Shown: positions 1 through 12,719 of the stretch, piece by piece
How the letters are laid out: the number at the start of each line of letters is the position of its first letter
Numbering within the stretch: the first letter of the stretch is position 1
From: Ignelater luminosus
Lineage: Eukaryota; Arthropoda; Insecta; Coleoptera; Elateridae
Direction of reading: 5' to 3'
Length of the DNA stretch: 64,000 bases
Assembly: GCA_011009095.1 (NCBI GenBank)
Contig: VTPC01001018.1
Location: 62,001-126,000, forward strand
The notes under the pieces: model-generated
The model's database searches: none
Seen by the model: the letters and a program-made list of their open reading frames with translations, nothing else
What the model was told of the DNA's origin: nothing
Made by a program: the position numbers and the translations under genes

Positions 1-426
1 GGAAAGTCAAGCTTCTTTCAACTTTAATAGATGATAAATGGGAGTTAATGACTCTAAAAGTATGTGTTGCGTGTAACAGTTAATTTTACCATCACGCAAC
101 CTTAAGTTTTGATAGTGTACTACGAACCTGATAGTCAAAAATGAGTTTAAAAATAATTTCGTAGTTCAATCACATTCAGTCATTTAACGACCATAACATT
201 AATACTACTTACTACAAATGGAATCCTACATAGTATTTTTACGTTCGTTCTCATAGTATCAGAAAACAGAAAAATCAATTTACTTACTATGATTTATTTC
301 TTATAATAAGCTAAAATCATAAAACACAAATCAAATGGATTTCTGTTAAATAGAAGGTTTTGTCTTAATGTAGCAATTCACATTATTATAACAAACTTGA
401 GAAGTTGAAAAAAATCATTATCATTA
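1..426. other. 3' flank of TPPP-A, no gene seen
   Basis: AT-rich sequence beyond the TPPP-A stop codon (TPPP-A is on the minus strand). It would contain the 3' UTR and polyadenylation site of that gene. I see no other coding signal on either strand. Confidence 0.4.
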
Positions 427-3400
427 TCATTCTTGTTGTTGTTGACGAGTCTCATCATATGTATCAGCATTATGATAACCAGTGACGTATCCTCTATCAT
501 CTGCAACATCTTCTCTACCAGCTATACCTTTACCTTTACCACTTTCATCAAATCTTTCTTTATGCGTTCCCGTATATTGGGTTGTATCGGTAAGACGGTC
601 AACCCCTCCAACTTTTACGGCTTGCTAAATAAATACAAAATTATTGTCAACTGATATACAATTATTCAAAAACTTACCGTAGCTTGATTATATCCAGGAA
701 ATCCACACGCAGTCAGTTTGATTTTCATCTCTTCAGAGCTGAGCTTCTTGTACTTGGCCAGTTCGTCGACGTATTTTACAAATTGTGGGTAGCTCAGTGT
801 TCTTGATCTATAAAAAAAATTTATAAATGTTTTATGTTTAAAACTGTGAGTCTGGACTGGATAGAATATTGAGTCTACAGACATATTTATAAGATTTAGT
901 GTATTCCACTTCAATTTAAATGCTTCAGGCATCTACTGACTAGGAGCCTTTAAAAATGAGTTACAACAATAAATTTCTAACATTTAGAATACACGCACAA
1001 TAAATAGTATTTCTTTTAATAGTTTTTTCTTTCTAGATGCTCCAGAATAACGTGGTTATAGTGTACTCATAAAACACCTTGCCTAAAGTATCATAAATCA
1101 TAGAAATAAATTATTATATGCTATACATTTCCATTACAACATTAAATTTATCTAATTTTCTATTCAGTTCTATAAATATCAAAAACATTCTACGCCTGTT
1201 TTTGTTAACAATACCCTATTAATTTGGAAGTATACGGTTCATGTTATACAAAGTGATGAGAATGATTGATTGATGAAAGCTCGCCGTCAAAGTTTAAGAA
1301 AACATTTTTCTTGCGTTGACAGTTCCTAGCCTATTCAGGTTTGAAAAGAAGAGGAAATCAGTGCTTTAAATATTGACGGCAAATGTAATATTAGAATTGT
1401 GTGACTGAATTAATATTAATAATAAAAATTGCACGTAAATGCAATAAAAATCGAATATTCAAATACAAATATTCCAAGTCCCGCGTAGACTTTCCAGTAG
1501 AATAGAGTGACAAAACTTTTCCCCCTCAAGCATCGTTTTAACTTTTCATGACAGTTATTAAAAATTTGACTTTTCATAACGAAATTAAAGATTCATGTCC
1601 AATTCAAAAATTGAAACTAAAAAGTTTATGCAACCCAAATTGCATTCTCGAGGTTAATATAATTGTACTGTGCGTGCTTTTATCCCTGATATTGTTATTA
1701 TTCTTAAAACCAATGAGAACAGATACAAAAAATTAGATTAAAAGAAAGTTGCCTATTTTGAATATAAGTTTTTGACGTGTTTATTTGAAATTGAGAAAAT
1801 TCATAAAGTGGAAAGGAAGAAAACACCAACTACTTTAGTACAAAATATGAAGGTATCATGATGAAAGCAAATCACTTCGTGGAACGCCTACTTGATCATG
1901 ATACCGCGGAATAGCTCGTCTTAAATAAGCCGTTTCTCTTTTGCTTTAGAAAATTGCTGGATAAAAAGCAACAACAAAACACAAAAAGAGACTCATTCAT
2001 AAGCCTGTGATTTAATCTTTCCTAGCAGCCTAAATATCAATCACTCTACCAATTGTTCATTTTATTACTCTAACTATTATAACTTAAAAATTAGATTTCT
2101 TCTTCTTCTCCACTTTAAATATTTCCCCTAAATAGATATTTGTGTTTCAGACAAAGCTAATTAAAATAAAAGTTTGTCAGAGTCTTTAACTTCGCTAAAT
2201 TAAAAAAATATAAATTTTAAAAAACATATTTCCTTAAAAAATTAAATCTAAAATTGAAAAAAATGTTATTGAGGCTCAGTAAGGTCTAGCTATTCCACTG
2301 GCTAGATTAACTAGATGAGAAATTAGTTGGTGAAATATTTGCCGCTCTTTGTGAAAATAACACGAAAAGTTCTGGTTCTAGTTAGAGGTCAATCAAAAAC
2401 TCAGCTAGACCTAGAGTCATACGTATTACAGTTAGTTAGACAATTTGCTACTACGACTCCTAAACAGACACACAAAATGTTTTAAATGAAAACAAAAGTG
2501 TTATACAGTGATACCCTCATTTACGCGAATTCGCAGTTACGCGGTTTTTAAATCTTCTCGTCGATTCGTCTTTTGTTGACAGAAGGCCTCAGTTCAATTG
2601 AAAAAGGGCTACAAATTTTGGAAAACAGACTCCAACGAGGAAATTTTGCGTGAGAAGAAAAAAATCTTTGATCCGTCATACGACTTTGTTAGATTTTATT
2701 AAGCCTTTCATGTCAAAATAACTTCGGTTTATGTTTTTGCAATTCATAATAATATAATTTGTTGTATTATCTAAGATTTTATTACACGTCTTTCTTCTAA
2801 ATTATTGTTTTCTTTAGTCTCCGGTCCCAATCAAACATAATTTGTACGTATTTATATGCAAAGTTTCTAGACCGTTACTTTGAATAGGTTTATACAGTGT
2901 GTATAAAGATAGGATCGCATAGATTCATTTACGCCGTTATTTTTACTTTTTTAGAGAAATTTTAGTTTCTCATGGGAACCATTTGTTGGTAAGCAATGAA
3001 GTTTAGTTTCAACGAATATGCCAATATGTACTGGGTTTATGGTGTTTGTGAGGGAAATGGTAATGTCGCAAAACCTGGAATACTTGAGAAGGTTTTCAAA
3101 TCGTCATCAACCGTCAGCAAACGTATTTAGAAGATTAGATCGGGTCAATTGATAACCAAACCAAATTAATGCTGAACAATGAACAATGAAGAACAAATTT
3201 TACAAAGTGTTTCCGAAGAACCTGGAAGTAGTACCAGAGGAGTTGCTCGCCGATTTAATATTTCTAGTAACTCCACCGTGCATAATGTTTACTCTTTATA
3301 TCCATATTGTTCAGTCGTTATCAAAGTCGCATTAACTACTGCAACTACCTACTGCGACAGATCGACCTGAATCAAAATTTCCATAAGCAAATATTGTGGA

Positions 3401-6400
3401 CTGATGAAATCATTTTTTAAGAGATAGCATTTCTTAATTGTCACTCACAAAAGTCCACATTGTTTGAGAGATCCTTTTTAAATATTTGGATGGAAGTACT
3501 AGCAAGCAACATTATTAGACATAGACCTTACTTTTTACCACAACGCCTGAATGAAGAAAATTATTTTCAGTTCATTAATGAACTGATTTTCTACTCAATC
3601 TGCGAAATAGACTGATCTGGATGCATAATGGCGCACAAGCTCATGATGCCTATAATGTCAGAGAATGGTTGAACGAAAATTTTCCGCATCGTTGGATAGG
3701 TAGTAATGGCCCTATGTCATGGCCACCGCGGTTCCCTGATTTAAATCTTTTAGATATTTTTGTTTGGGGTTTTCTGAAGGAAAAGGTTTACTAAACACCT
3801 CCAGAAAATCTACAAGACCTACAAGCACGAATAATGGACAGTGTACAATTAATTATTCCATAAATGTTTAGAAATGTTCATAATGCAGTACCATTGCGAG
3901 CAACCGCCTGCCTGGAAGCTAACAGAGAACAATTTGAACATTTGTTAAACTAAGTTATATTAAGTTTAGTTTTTATAATCAATTTTAGTAGATTCATAAT
4001 TTATAATTCTATTCTAATTCGTATAGACAACTTCTTTGTAAATTTCAGCAATTTTGAAACCTCAGTCACAGGCATAGGGGTATCTGATCATAATGCTCCA
4101 ACATTAAAATTCGATTCAGAGCCAGTGGAACATAATACTCACGACAAAATACACAAGAGAAAATTTAACAAAGGAAATATTAATAATTTTAAAAATTTGT
4201 TAGAGAATGAAACTTGCGACACAGTCTACACAGAAAACTATGTGGAACGCAAATTTACTTTGTTTTGAACATATTATTATACTATTTTGAAATTAGTTTT
4301 CCACTAAAACGGTCCAAAGTAAAATTCTCTAATAAACAAAATTGGATGACCCCAGAATTGTGGGCATCTAAAGAAAGGTTGTTATTCCTACACAGTGTAT
4401 ATAAACAAAATACACAAAATCACGTACACAAACAGGAATATTTTAATTACAAAAATACCCACTCCCGACTATTGAACAAAACAAAAAGAGAATTCAATAT
4501 GCACCTCGTTAACAAACCCGACAATAAAGCAAAGACTTTATAGAATATTATACATAATGAGACAAACAAAAAACAAAAGAAAATAGAAATTAAACTAACT
4601 CCCGAAGAGTTCAATAAACATTTCATTGAAAGTATAAATAACATAACAAAGGAGATACCAAAAACAGGCCCATCGGCAACACAACTGTTAAGAAATAAAA
4701 ACATTAACACACAAAATAGTTTCTTTTTTAATCCGATTACCCCTTATAATATACAAACTATTATTCAAAAATTAAAAAACAAAAAAACGCAAGATATATA
4801 CGGGCTTTCAACAGATATTCTAAAGCATATATTAAATTACATAGCCTTTCCGTTATCAGAGGTTATAAACACATCTCTCCAAGAGGGTTACTTTCCCAAG
4901 GAATTAAAACAGTGTAAAACAATTCCAGTTCACAAAAAGGGTGACATCTCGAACCCTGACAACTTTCGGCCAATTACAATACCTCCTATAATCTCAAAAA
5001 TATTTGAGTCGGTAATTCTATCCAAAATGGAATTGTATTTCCACAAAAATAACTTTCTAAATGAAACCCAATTTGGTTTTCAGAAGGGAAGGACAACAAT
5101 AGACGCGGTAATGAAATTAAAAAGTAACATCATAGAAGCCTATGAAAGTAACGTGTTCTGTCACACGGTATACGTGGACTTGTCCAAGGCACTTGACTGT
5201 GTATCGCACGACCTGCTGTTGAAGAGATTGGAATCTGTAATTGCAACCTTTTTGCAAAATAGACAACAGCAGGTATTCTTAAATAACCAGAAAAGTAATA
5301 TAAGAAATGTAGAGACAGGAGTGCCACAAGGCTCTATATTAAGTCCTTTTCTATTCTTAAAATACATGATTATCCGAACAATATAACACAGTCAAATGTC
5401 TTCCCAATCCTGTATGCGGATGACACAACACTGTATAGTAACATTGACAAAGATACAGACACCACTAAATTAACAGAAGACATTCTAACAAATTCAAAAA
5501 TTTGTTTTGATGCCAACAACCTTCTTTCGAATAAGGGAAAAACAAAGACACTGACTTTTGCTGTAAAAACAATAAATAAAAATTTTCAAACGCCAGTAAA
5601 TTTTCTAGGAATATATCTAGACGAGACTATGTCTTGGCAAAGTCACATAAACTCTCTGTGTCCCAAATTAAGCCAAGTGGTATACGCAATACACAAAATA
5701 AGGCTAATTACTAATAAAGAGGCTGCTTTAACATGCTATTACGCCACGCTTCATTCTCGTCTCTCATATGGGATAATGCTATGGGGCGACGCAGCTGAAA
5801 CACATCTAAATAGAGTCTTTACACTGCAGAAAGCCGCAGTCCGTGTTATTAAAGAAGCTAATCACCAGGAACACTGCAAGGTACTATTTGAAGAACTACG
5901 AATAATGTCTTTATACTCTATGATAGTACATCAAAAACTATGCTACGTCAAAAAACAAATTAATAAGTATACCACCCATGCACACATTCACGATCATGAC
6001 ACAAGAAACAAACATAATATTGTATCTCACCGACAACGTCTAAGCAAAAATCAGCAATTGGAAATTCACCTGTTCAACGCCCTTCCTGAAGAACTTCGTC
6101 TATTAAACGACAAGAATTTTCATAAGGCAACAAAACAAATTTTAATACGGAACTGTTTATATAAAATAGAAGATTTTTATAAGCTGTTCTAATTTTGATT
6201 ATTTTAATATTTTACCATTACGCTTATCTGTCGACAGTTTTTACGTTTGACTTGTCTATAAAATGTTAAATTTTCTAAGACGAATAAAATATTATTATTA
6301 TCATCAATTGAAAATTCTTAAATTGATTTCTCCAGGAGCAATTATGCATCCAGAAACTGTCTTCGATAAACATTTCTGTCTCAGTTTTACATAGGGAATA

Positions 6401-9400
6401 TGGACACCCTGTATATATTCGCTTAAGTGAAAATAGTATCCATGATTCGTCACTTTTGGAAATAACAATTTTGAAACTTTGATATATAGCGAATATTTCG
6501 AAATCTGTAGTGATCGACTTTATAGTGGGTGCTTCCATTGACTTTCTTATCTGTTCAGAAACCTTCAGTAGGTGCCTTCACTCTTATCTTTAAGCGGTGC
6601 CAAAACCAGAGAAAGATCTTTATATAGTTGATAAAATATATCCCGTACGTTTTTTAACGTACCGTCCATACATCAATCAAATTTATAAATCTCTTTTCGT
6701 ACCAAATATTATGATTTTCTCGGAGCACTCGGAATCGTAGGTTACAAACTTTTCTCCTTTTACGCAGCAATGTACTTTTCGGGCAACAGTAGTTCTTCAA
6801 CTTCCAAAGGCATCGATGGAACAACGTTCTCTTTTTCTTTATCGTACGGCCTAAGCTGCTTACGTTGACAACTTTAGCGACATGATTAGGGTCTTGCTTC
6901 ATGGGTAATTGTCTGCATCACTCACATTACGACTTTTGTACTCTTTCGTTTGACAACATTTGCACCTCTAATAGACCGTAGTTTCAACAGTCTTCTGAAT
7001 GTAGAAATACTCTTGCTCATAAGAACCTCTACTGTATTATCAAAGTGAAACGGATAGTAGTTGTACTTCTATAAAATGTTTTCTAAGATTTTTCATTTTA
7101 ATCAAATGAAATTCTATGTTTTGTATTTTCGTTTAAATATAAAAAAGCTTGGAAAATTAGAAAGGTCCAAAACGCAGTTTAAAAAAGATTAATCACCTTA
7201 TGTGTACAGAAAGGGTCAAAATCACAAAAATAGAATTTTAGGAAAAGAAGAAGAAACTTTCTAGTTTTGGTCATAAGGTTTTTTAGGGTTTGTACATACA
7301 ATACAAACTCGAGATCATTTACTGCAACTCAAAAAATCTATTTTCGAGTACCAACCTAAACAGTAGAGTCACAATATCTCCTGCAGAGAAAAAGCAAACC
7401 ATTGACTTAAACCCTTCCTACCTAGAACACTTTGAATAGCATTCTGTAGCTTAGCTCCTGCGTTGTCTTATCATAGAACGATGAGCCAATGCACAAAATA
7501 AACAAATCTGCAAAACTCCCTATTTCATAGAAATTATCGACTTTGACTTTTTTTATATCCAAGATCACCCCGTCAAGCCGGTGTTCGGCTTCAAAAATCT
7601 TTAAAAAATTAATCCTGTTTCAACAAAAAGGAAACTTCGATCGACTTGTGAATACAAGTCATGTTTTGAGATTATTTTAATCAGTAACAGGAGCTCGTTT
7701 AGAAATATTGCCTGCGTATAAAAAAGTTACTTAGGTGTATAACATCACTTTCTCTATTTTACCCAAAGCAAACTTTAATATAACACATCGTTCAATAAGT
7801 CCCGAGACTAACCCAGAGATGGTGCTAGTAGTACCAAACTAGTCACGTTTCCCTCGAGTGCGAACCTTCACATGAAACGTGTAAAAATTTCACGTCGATT
7901 GGACCACAAACAGCAGAGTTATCGAGGTTAGAGTAAAGTCACTTTGTAATTTGTTTGAAAAATGGAACAAAGCGAGTTTCGCGTGTTGATAAAACATTGT
8001 TTTTTAATGGGTAAAAACACCGTAAGCCCAGCAATGGCTTGAGAAACGTTACCCGGACTCCTCTCCATTCAAATCAACGATTTGTCGTTGGTATGCTGAG
8101 TTTAAACGTGGTCGTACGGACACAAACGATGCGGAACGTTCGGGTAGGCCTTTGGAAGCCGTTACACCGGAAAATGTGAGTGAAGTATTCAAAATCGTAA
8201 TGAAAAATCGCAAAGTAAAGGTCCGTGAGATTGCAGAAATGACACAGATATCATCTGGAAGCGTATTTACAATCCTTCATGAAAAATTGAGCATGAAAAA
8301 GGTTTTTTCCAAGTGGGTGCCGCGATTGCTTTCAATGGAACAAAAACAGCAACGAATCGACGATTCAGAGAGCTGTTTATCGCTATTTACTGGCAATAAA
8401 AAGGATTTCCTGCGTCGATACGTGACCATGGATGAAACATGGATACATCATTTCACTCCGGAGTCGAATCGGCAATCATCTGAGTGGCGCATGGCTGGCG
8501 AAAGCCGCCCAAAGCGTCCAAAAACGCAGCAATCTGCTGGCAAAGTCATGGCGTCTGTTTTTTGGGATACACATGGCGTCATTTTCATTGACTACCTGGA
8601 AAAAGGTAAATCGATCAACAGTGATTATTATATTGACTTGTTGGTACGTTTGAAGGAGGAGATCGCAGCAAAACGACCGCACATGAAGAAGAAAAAAATC
8701 CTTTTTCAGCAAGACAATGCACCATGCCACAAGTCCATGAAAACAATGGCAAAAATCTACGAGTTGGGCTTTGATTTGCTTCCCCACCCTCCGTATTCGC
8801 CAGATTTAACCCCCAGCGACTACTGGCTCTTTGCTGATCTCAAAAAAATGCTCCAGGGAAAAAAATTTGGCTCGAATGAGGAGGTCATTGCCGAAACTGA
8901 AGCCTATTTTGAAGCAAAGGATAAATCCTTCTATAAACATGGTATAGAAATGTTGGAAAGGCGTTGGAAAGATTGTATCACTCTAAAAGGAGATTATATT
9001 GATGAATAAAAATGATTTTTGAAAAAAAAATGTTGTTTTCGTTGTTAGTCTCGGGACTTATTGAACGATGTGTTAAATTCTCTAAACGTAGCTCATCTGG
9101 CAGTAAGTGTGAGCATGAATTTTCTTCAGTAACAGTTTTTGGTTTCTTTGTAATTTTTGATATCTGCTACGGTTTAGTCACAAAAAAATAAAAGTTGACT
9201 GAATGATTTGTGCTTTGGAACTAAATACCGATTTAAAAGGCAGTTTTAGATATAGGTGGTGAGTTACGTAGGTCAAATCGTCTTAGTTTGATACTAAAAA
9301 TCTGTGGTTAAGCCATGCCCAAGGATTTGTATGTTTTCCTTTTTTGTCTTGTCAGCGTAGAGAAATGATTTCATAGATAATAATAAAACAGTAAAAAATA

Positions 9401-10230
9401 TAAATAAATATACAGACAAAAGGCAGATACACTAGCTCAAACAGAATTTCTATTGAGAAAACCAAGGCCTTTTGTGTGATATTCGATAGTCCAACGACAT
9501 GCAAGATGAATTATTATTTACTAAATATCCAAAAGTCCAATGTAAGCTTAAAATTAAAAACATTGTGAGAGAAATCAAGAAAATATTCCACAAAATTAAT
9601 AAATCTCGCCAATCTACAGTTCCTTTGAAAATGAAGTGCTTATAAAGCCTTTACAGAAAATTCAAGAGAAAAGTGATCGTTAATTTTTGGGAAATTCATC
9701 TTATGAATTTAGCTTGTAAGATCAGTAAGAAAGAAGAGTGTGTGGAGTTATTCAGAAGATACACGATTCTATCAGAAAATGAATTTTAAATAGAAAATCT
9801 GCATATATTCGTAATTAGGATGAGGACTACAATAATGTAAGAATTCTGATTTGCAAAGTTCCGACACATATAATATTGTAAATTGTTTATAGACATAACG
9901 TCTCTGGGGCGAGCTGCATTTTTATTTATGTATGTGAAAAAATTAATTATCTTAAAACTGATATGTAAACTATTATAATGTAGTAGAAACAAACAAAATT
10001 GTAAAACTAAGAACATAAAAATGTAAAATGCTACATACTTCATTTTATTGAAACATATTCCTGTATCAGTAGTAGTAATTCTTCTCCCATCAATTATTTG
10101 TGCTTGCTTCATCCACTTGTCACAATTTGTCAAAGTTATCGTTTTTTCCATCCGATCTACTGTCACCGAATTTTGCGAAATTTGCAAACGCTTCTTGTAA
10201 CGCTGGATTTTGCATACCTCCAGATGCCAT
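427..10230 (-). CDS. TPPP/p25-alpha family protein A (three exons; one-base frameshift in first coding exon)
   Basis: Exons on the minus strand: 10230-10039, 807-678 and 624-427, stop TGA at 429-427; about 172 residues once the frame break is ignored. TPPP proteins bind tubulin and promote microtubule bundling in the cytoplasm. Exon 1 starts MASGGMQ and holds the p25-alpha core, with DKWMKQAQ and ITTTDTG. Exon 2 holds [18 protein letters not shown] and the CGFPGYNQ segment. Exon 3 holds the family's glycine motif GKGKGIAG, then RGYVTGY and a glutamine-rich tail. Splice sites are canonical (donors GTATGT and GTAAGT, acceptors ATAG and TTTAG) and the phases (2 and 0) match. The A run at 10142-10147 (T on the plus strand) is one base too long for the frame, so the gene is either mis-assembled or a recent pseudogene. 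An acceptor-like AG lies 5 bases before the ATG, so a 5' UTR exon may exist. Confidence 0.8.
625..677 (-). other. TPPP-A intron 2 (53 bp)
   Basis: Minus-strand GTAAGT donor at 677 and TTTAG acceptor ending at 625. The intron is phase 0, the same place and phase as the single coding intron of TPPP-B. Confidence 0.8.
808..2990. other. Proximal part of the TPPP-A 9.2-kb intron, no gene
   Basis: AT-rich intron sequence without a convincing ORF. At about 2506-2565 a stretch beginning agtgataccctcatttacgc resembles the termini of pogo/Tigger-type elements, but no partner terminus was found nearby. Confidence 0.35.
2995..3960 (+). mobile_element. Decayed DUF4817-type (mariner-like) transposase relic
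   Basis: Plus-strand translation across several frames keeps the order of the common arthropod DUF4817 transposase. It has an N-terminal [17 protein letters not shown], then [20 protein letters not shown] with VARRFNIS (helix-turn-helix), a trace of the first catalytic block, a degraded [16 protein letters not shown] segment near 3720-3780 (third catalytic region), and [11 protein letters not shown] at 3915-3950. Multiple stops and frameshifts make it non-functional. It lies inside the TPPP-A intron, directly before a LINE. Confidence 0.65.
3985..6302 (+). mobile_element. 5'-truncated LINE (Jockey/CR1-like non-LTR retrotransposon)
   Basis: Plus-strand pol relic. It starts in the C-terminal part of an AP-endonuclease ([14 protein letters not shown], about 4060-4120). 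Reverse transcriptase follows: [61 protein letters not shown], then YADD at 5413-5424. The C-terminal domain (5629-6192) includes [13 protein letters not shown] and ends ...YKLF. Breaks: a TAG at about 4541 where W is expected, a small deletion after the VSHDLLL block (about 5230), and a frameshift near 5360. The 3' end has AATAAA followed by (ATT)n at about 6283-6300, the usual tail of this type. Confidence 0.85.
6303..7780. other. TPPP-A intron, no gene seen
   Basis: No ORF with recognisable content. A caccctgtatatat motif near 6408-6422 is the reverse complement of the TATACAGGGTG terminus seen several times in the window, so a short DNA-transposon fragment may lie here. The 82-codon minus-strand ORF at 6654-6902 resembles nothing I know and is probably chance. 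Confidence 0.3.
7783..9073 (+). mobile_element. mariner transposon with perfect 30-bp inverted repeats
   Basis: Terminal inverted repeats at 7783-7812 and 9044-9073 match over all 30 bases, starting acacatcgttcaataagtcc. They are flanked by TA duplications at 7781-7782 and 9074-9075. The 1,291-bp length is typical of a full mariner. Perfect TIRs and the largely open transposase suggest a fairly recent insertion. It lies within the large TPPP-A intron. Confidence 0.95.
7962..9009 (+). pseudogene. mariner transposase (DD34D), N-terminal frameshift
   Basis: The ATG at 7962 opens [14 protein letters not shown], and the frame then runs into TGA near 8040. The correct frame resumes at [12 protein letters not shown] and stays open to the stop at 9007-9009. 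The break is best explained by a short deletion in GTAAGCCCAGCAATGG around 8020-8037. Catalytic blocks are all present: TMDETWIHH (first D), [10 protein letters not shown] (second D) and [15 protein letters not shown] (third D, DD34D type). The helix-turn-helix region [13 protein letters not shown] is intact. It is close to the cecropia/Hsmar1-type mariners by sequence style; the subfamily is inferred from memory. Confidence 0.9.
9076..10038. other. Distal TPPP-A intron, no gene seen
   Basis: AT-rich, with no recognisable coding or repeat content. The long minus-strand ORF that continues into this stretch from exon 1 is intron read-through past the GTATGT donor at 10038. Confidence 0.4.
10142..10147 (-). 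other. Frameshifting homopolymer in TPPP-A exon 1
   Basis: Six A residues on the coding strand within GATGGAAAAAACG. Five would keep the frame from the FGDSRSDGK part to the [10 protein letters not shown] part. Both sides match the p25-alpha family, so the error is a single +1. Confidence 0.85.
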
Positions 10231-11422
10231 ATCTTCTTTAATAAAAGGCGTTTGTTAGTTATATATTCACCAAAAATTTCGATATGATAAATGTAATAAT
10301 GTCTTAATGAGATGATGAAAGATTTTACATATTTTTCTTTCTTTTTGGTTGCTAGACCGAAAGCGTCTACGATCACTATTGGTAGTTTAAATTATTGTAT
10401 CAACGAAGCATTGGATAACTATAATACCGGAAGAGAGGAAACTTATATTTGGTCAAGGTCAAAATAATGATACGGTTTATGATAATGAAATCACCGTTTG
10501 ATTAGCTGTTACTTAATCATGAAGTACAAAGCTGTTGTATTAATAAGACGTACAGAGGTTATTATGTATTGTATTTATAGAAGAATTGTATAACGTCAGG
10601 ATTCTTTTTTCTATGGCGAGGTGCAATGATGCTTGTGCATGACCTTCATTTGCGATTCCAGACGAAGAAAAAGGCCAACTGCAAAAAGATTCTTTACAAA
10701 TTATTTTTCATAATATAACCTTACTATTGTAACTGTAACAAACTAACTGCTAAATGTCGAAAAAGTCTATGCATTCAAAAATCCCGAGAGGGCTTCATGT
10801 TTGGTTTAGAGGGAGGTCCCCCTAATTAGTTGTTACGTCACTGTTTTTGTCTTTCATTAGTTCAATAATCTTACTTCTTGTTGTCTTGCGATTTTATAAT
10901 CAAAGGATTCCTAGCGTTCATTTTCTAGTTATTATTTAATAAACCACGATTTCTTTCTACTGTGTTAACCGTCTAATTTTGGGATAGATCGTCGTTATAC
11001 GTCAAAATATCAAACATAATAAAAGGGAATTATCTTCCGGATATTCTAAACTTACTTCCATTTACACAGAGCTGTATAGTTGAGATAACTAACATCGAAA
11101 GAAAAAGAAACAGGCACTTGCATTTCGACGTATTTTAGCTATAGAATCCAGCTTATATAACCAGCAGTAGTTTTAAAACACGCAGAAGACATTTCTTTAC
11201 TACTTTTCTTAATAAGAATTTGTGATACTTTGACGATGCACCCAAAAGTTAGTATGTCTTTGTAAATAAAACAAATTGACCATAGGTTTCATTTGAGAAA
11301 ATACTTACCAGGAATTCACCATACTACTTTATTTATTCTAATCCTGTATAAAAGAAATCAATCAATTTATTTGTGTTTTTTGGTTTTTATAGGGTAATAT
11401 CAGTAAGTACATATGTGTACTA
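10231..11422. other. Upstream region of TPPP-A, no gene seen
   Basis: About 1.2 kb of AT-rich sequence between the TPPP-A start and a mariner. It should hold the promoter or an upstream 5' UTR exon of TPPP-A, but no clear core promoter or splice-donor exon could be picked by eye. Confidence 0.3.
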
Positions 11423-12717
11423 CGAGGGTGGTCTGAAAAGTTTCCGACCTAACAAAGATACAAGACATTTTATCTGAAAATTTTTTTTTATTTTTCAACA
11501 TAGTCTCCTTGTAACTCTACACACTTCTCCCAGCGATGCTCCCATCTCTGTAACCCGTCCAAATAGTACTCGGCATTTTTCTCTGCCAAATAATTGCTCA
11601 CGAAGGTGATTGCCTCTTCATTTGACGAAAATCTTTGTCCTCCGAGCGCAATTTTTAGATGAGAGAACAAAAAGAAGTCGCTTGGGGCTAGATCTGGTGA
11701 GTAAGGCGGATGGTCAAGCAGTTCAAACCGCAATTCGTGGATTTTCGCCATGGCAACCGCTGAGGTGTGAGACGGTGCGTTGTCTTGGTGAAACAGGATT
11801 TTCTTATTCTGCAAATGTGGCCGTTTTTTTCGCAAGTTCTGCCTTCAGCTTGTCAAGTAATGATGCATAGTATGCTCCTGTAATGGTTTTTCCTTTTTGA
11901 AGATAATCGATTAAAATAACTCCATGACTATCCCAAAAAACAGTCGCCATCACTTTCCCAGCCGAAAAAACAGTTTTTGCTTTTTTTTGGAGCCGGTTCC
12001 CCCTTTGCAGTCCACTGTTTGAACTGTATTTTTGTTTCGGGCGTATAATGTTGTATCCAAGTTTCATCTACAGTAATTAATCGGCGCCAAAACTCGGATT
12101 TATTTCGCCTAAACTGCGCCAAAAGAGCGTTGGAAATATTCATTCGAACACGTTTTTGGTCTAACGTGAGCAAACGCGGCACCCAACGCGCGGACAGCTT
12201 TCTCATGCCTAAATGTTGATTTAATATGTGACAAACACGTTCTTTTGGCATGTTCATAACCTCTGCTATCTCTCTCACTTTAATTCGGCGGTTGTCTAGC
12301 ACCATTTGGTGAACTCTGGCGATGTTTTCGTCGGTAGTTGCAGTTTTTGGACGTCCCGAACGTTCATCGTCTCCCAACCTCTTACGGCCACGTTTAAATA
12401 CAGCAGCCCAAACTTTCACTGTGGTAAATGATGGTGCAGAGTCCCCATACATAGAATCCAACTCATATTTTATTTGCGAAGGCGTATTGCCTTTCAAAAA
12501 CAAATATTTAATGACAGCTCGATACTCAATTTTGTCCATTTTCACAAAAAAACTCACATCAACTCACTCAAACGACTATTACATAAAAACTGCGCGTCCA
12601 AAATGGCTGAAACTTTGGTGAGTAACTGTCAACAGATGAACAACGAAATTTAGTAGCTTTTATTTACGAGTGCTGCCATCTTCACGTTGAGGTCGGAAAC
12701 TTTTCAGACCACTCTCG
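11423..12717 (-). mobile_element. mariner transposon (second family)
   Basis: TIRs begin cgagggtggtctgaaaagtt at 11423 and, on the other strand, cgagagtggtctgaaaagtt from 12717. TA duplications are at 11421-11422 and 12718-12719. The length is 1,295 bp. The single TIR difference and near-complete transposase indicate a young but inactive copy. Confidence 0.95.
11488..12540 (-). pseudogene. mariner transposase, two +1 homopolymer frameshifts
   Basis: Minus strand, start MDKIEYRAVIKYL at about 12540, end LQGDYVEK at 11488. Domains in order: a helix-turn-helix N-terminus (TVKVWAAVFKRGRKR, RIKVREIAEVMN), VDETWIQHYTPETK (first catalytic D), ILFHQDNAPSHTS (second) and [16 protein letters not shown] (third). 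The frame breaks twice, at an 8-base T run (11981-11988) and a 7-base T run (11824-11830, plus strand). In both, one base fewer restores the family sequence (PKKAKTVFS and AKKRPHLQ). No internal stop other than those caused by the shifts was seen. Confidence 0.9.
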
Positions 12718-12719
12718 TA

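Noticed and set aside
433-654. Plus-strand ORF of 73 codons
   Set aside because: It is the antisense of the TPPP-A last exon (624-427), which matches the p25-alpha family on the minus strand.
9786-10376. Minus-strand ORF of 196 codons as one gene
   Set aside because: Only the central part (10039 to about 10141) is TPPP-A exon 1; the rest is intron read-through after the GTATGT donor and an out-of-frame section upstream of the homopolymer.
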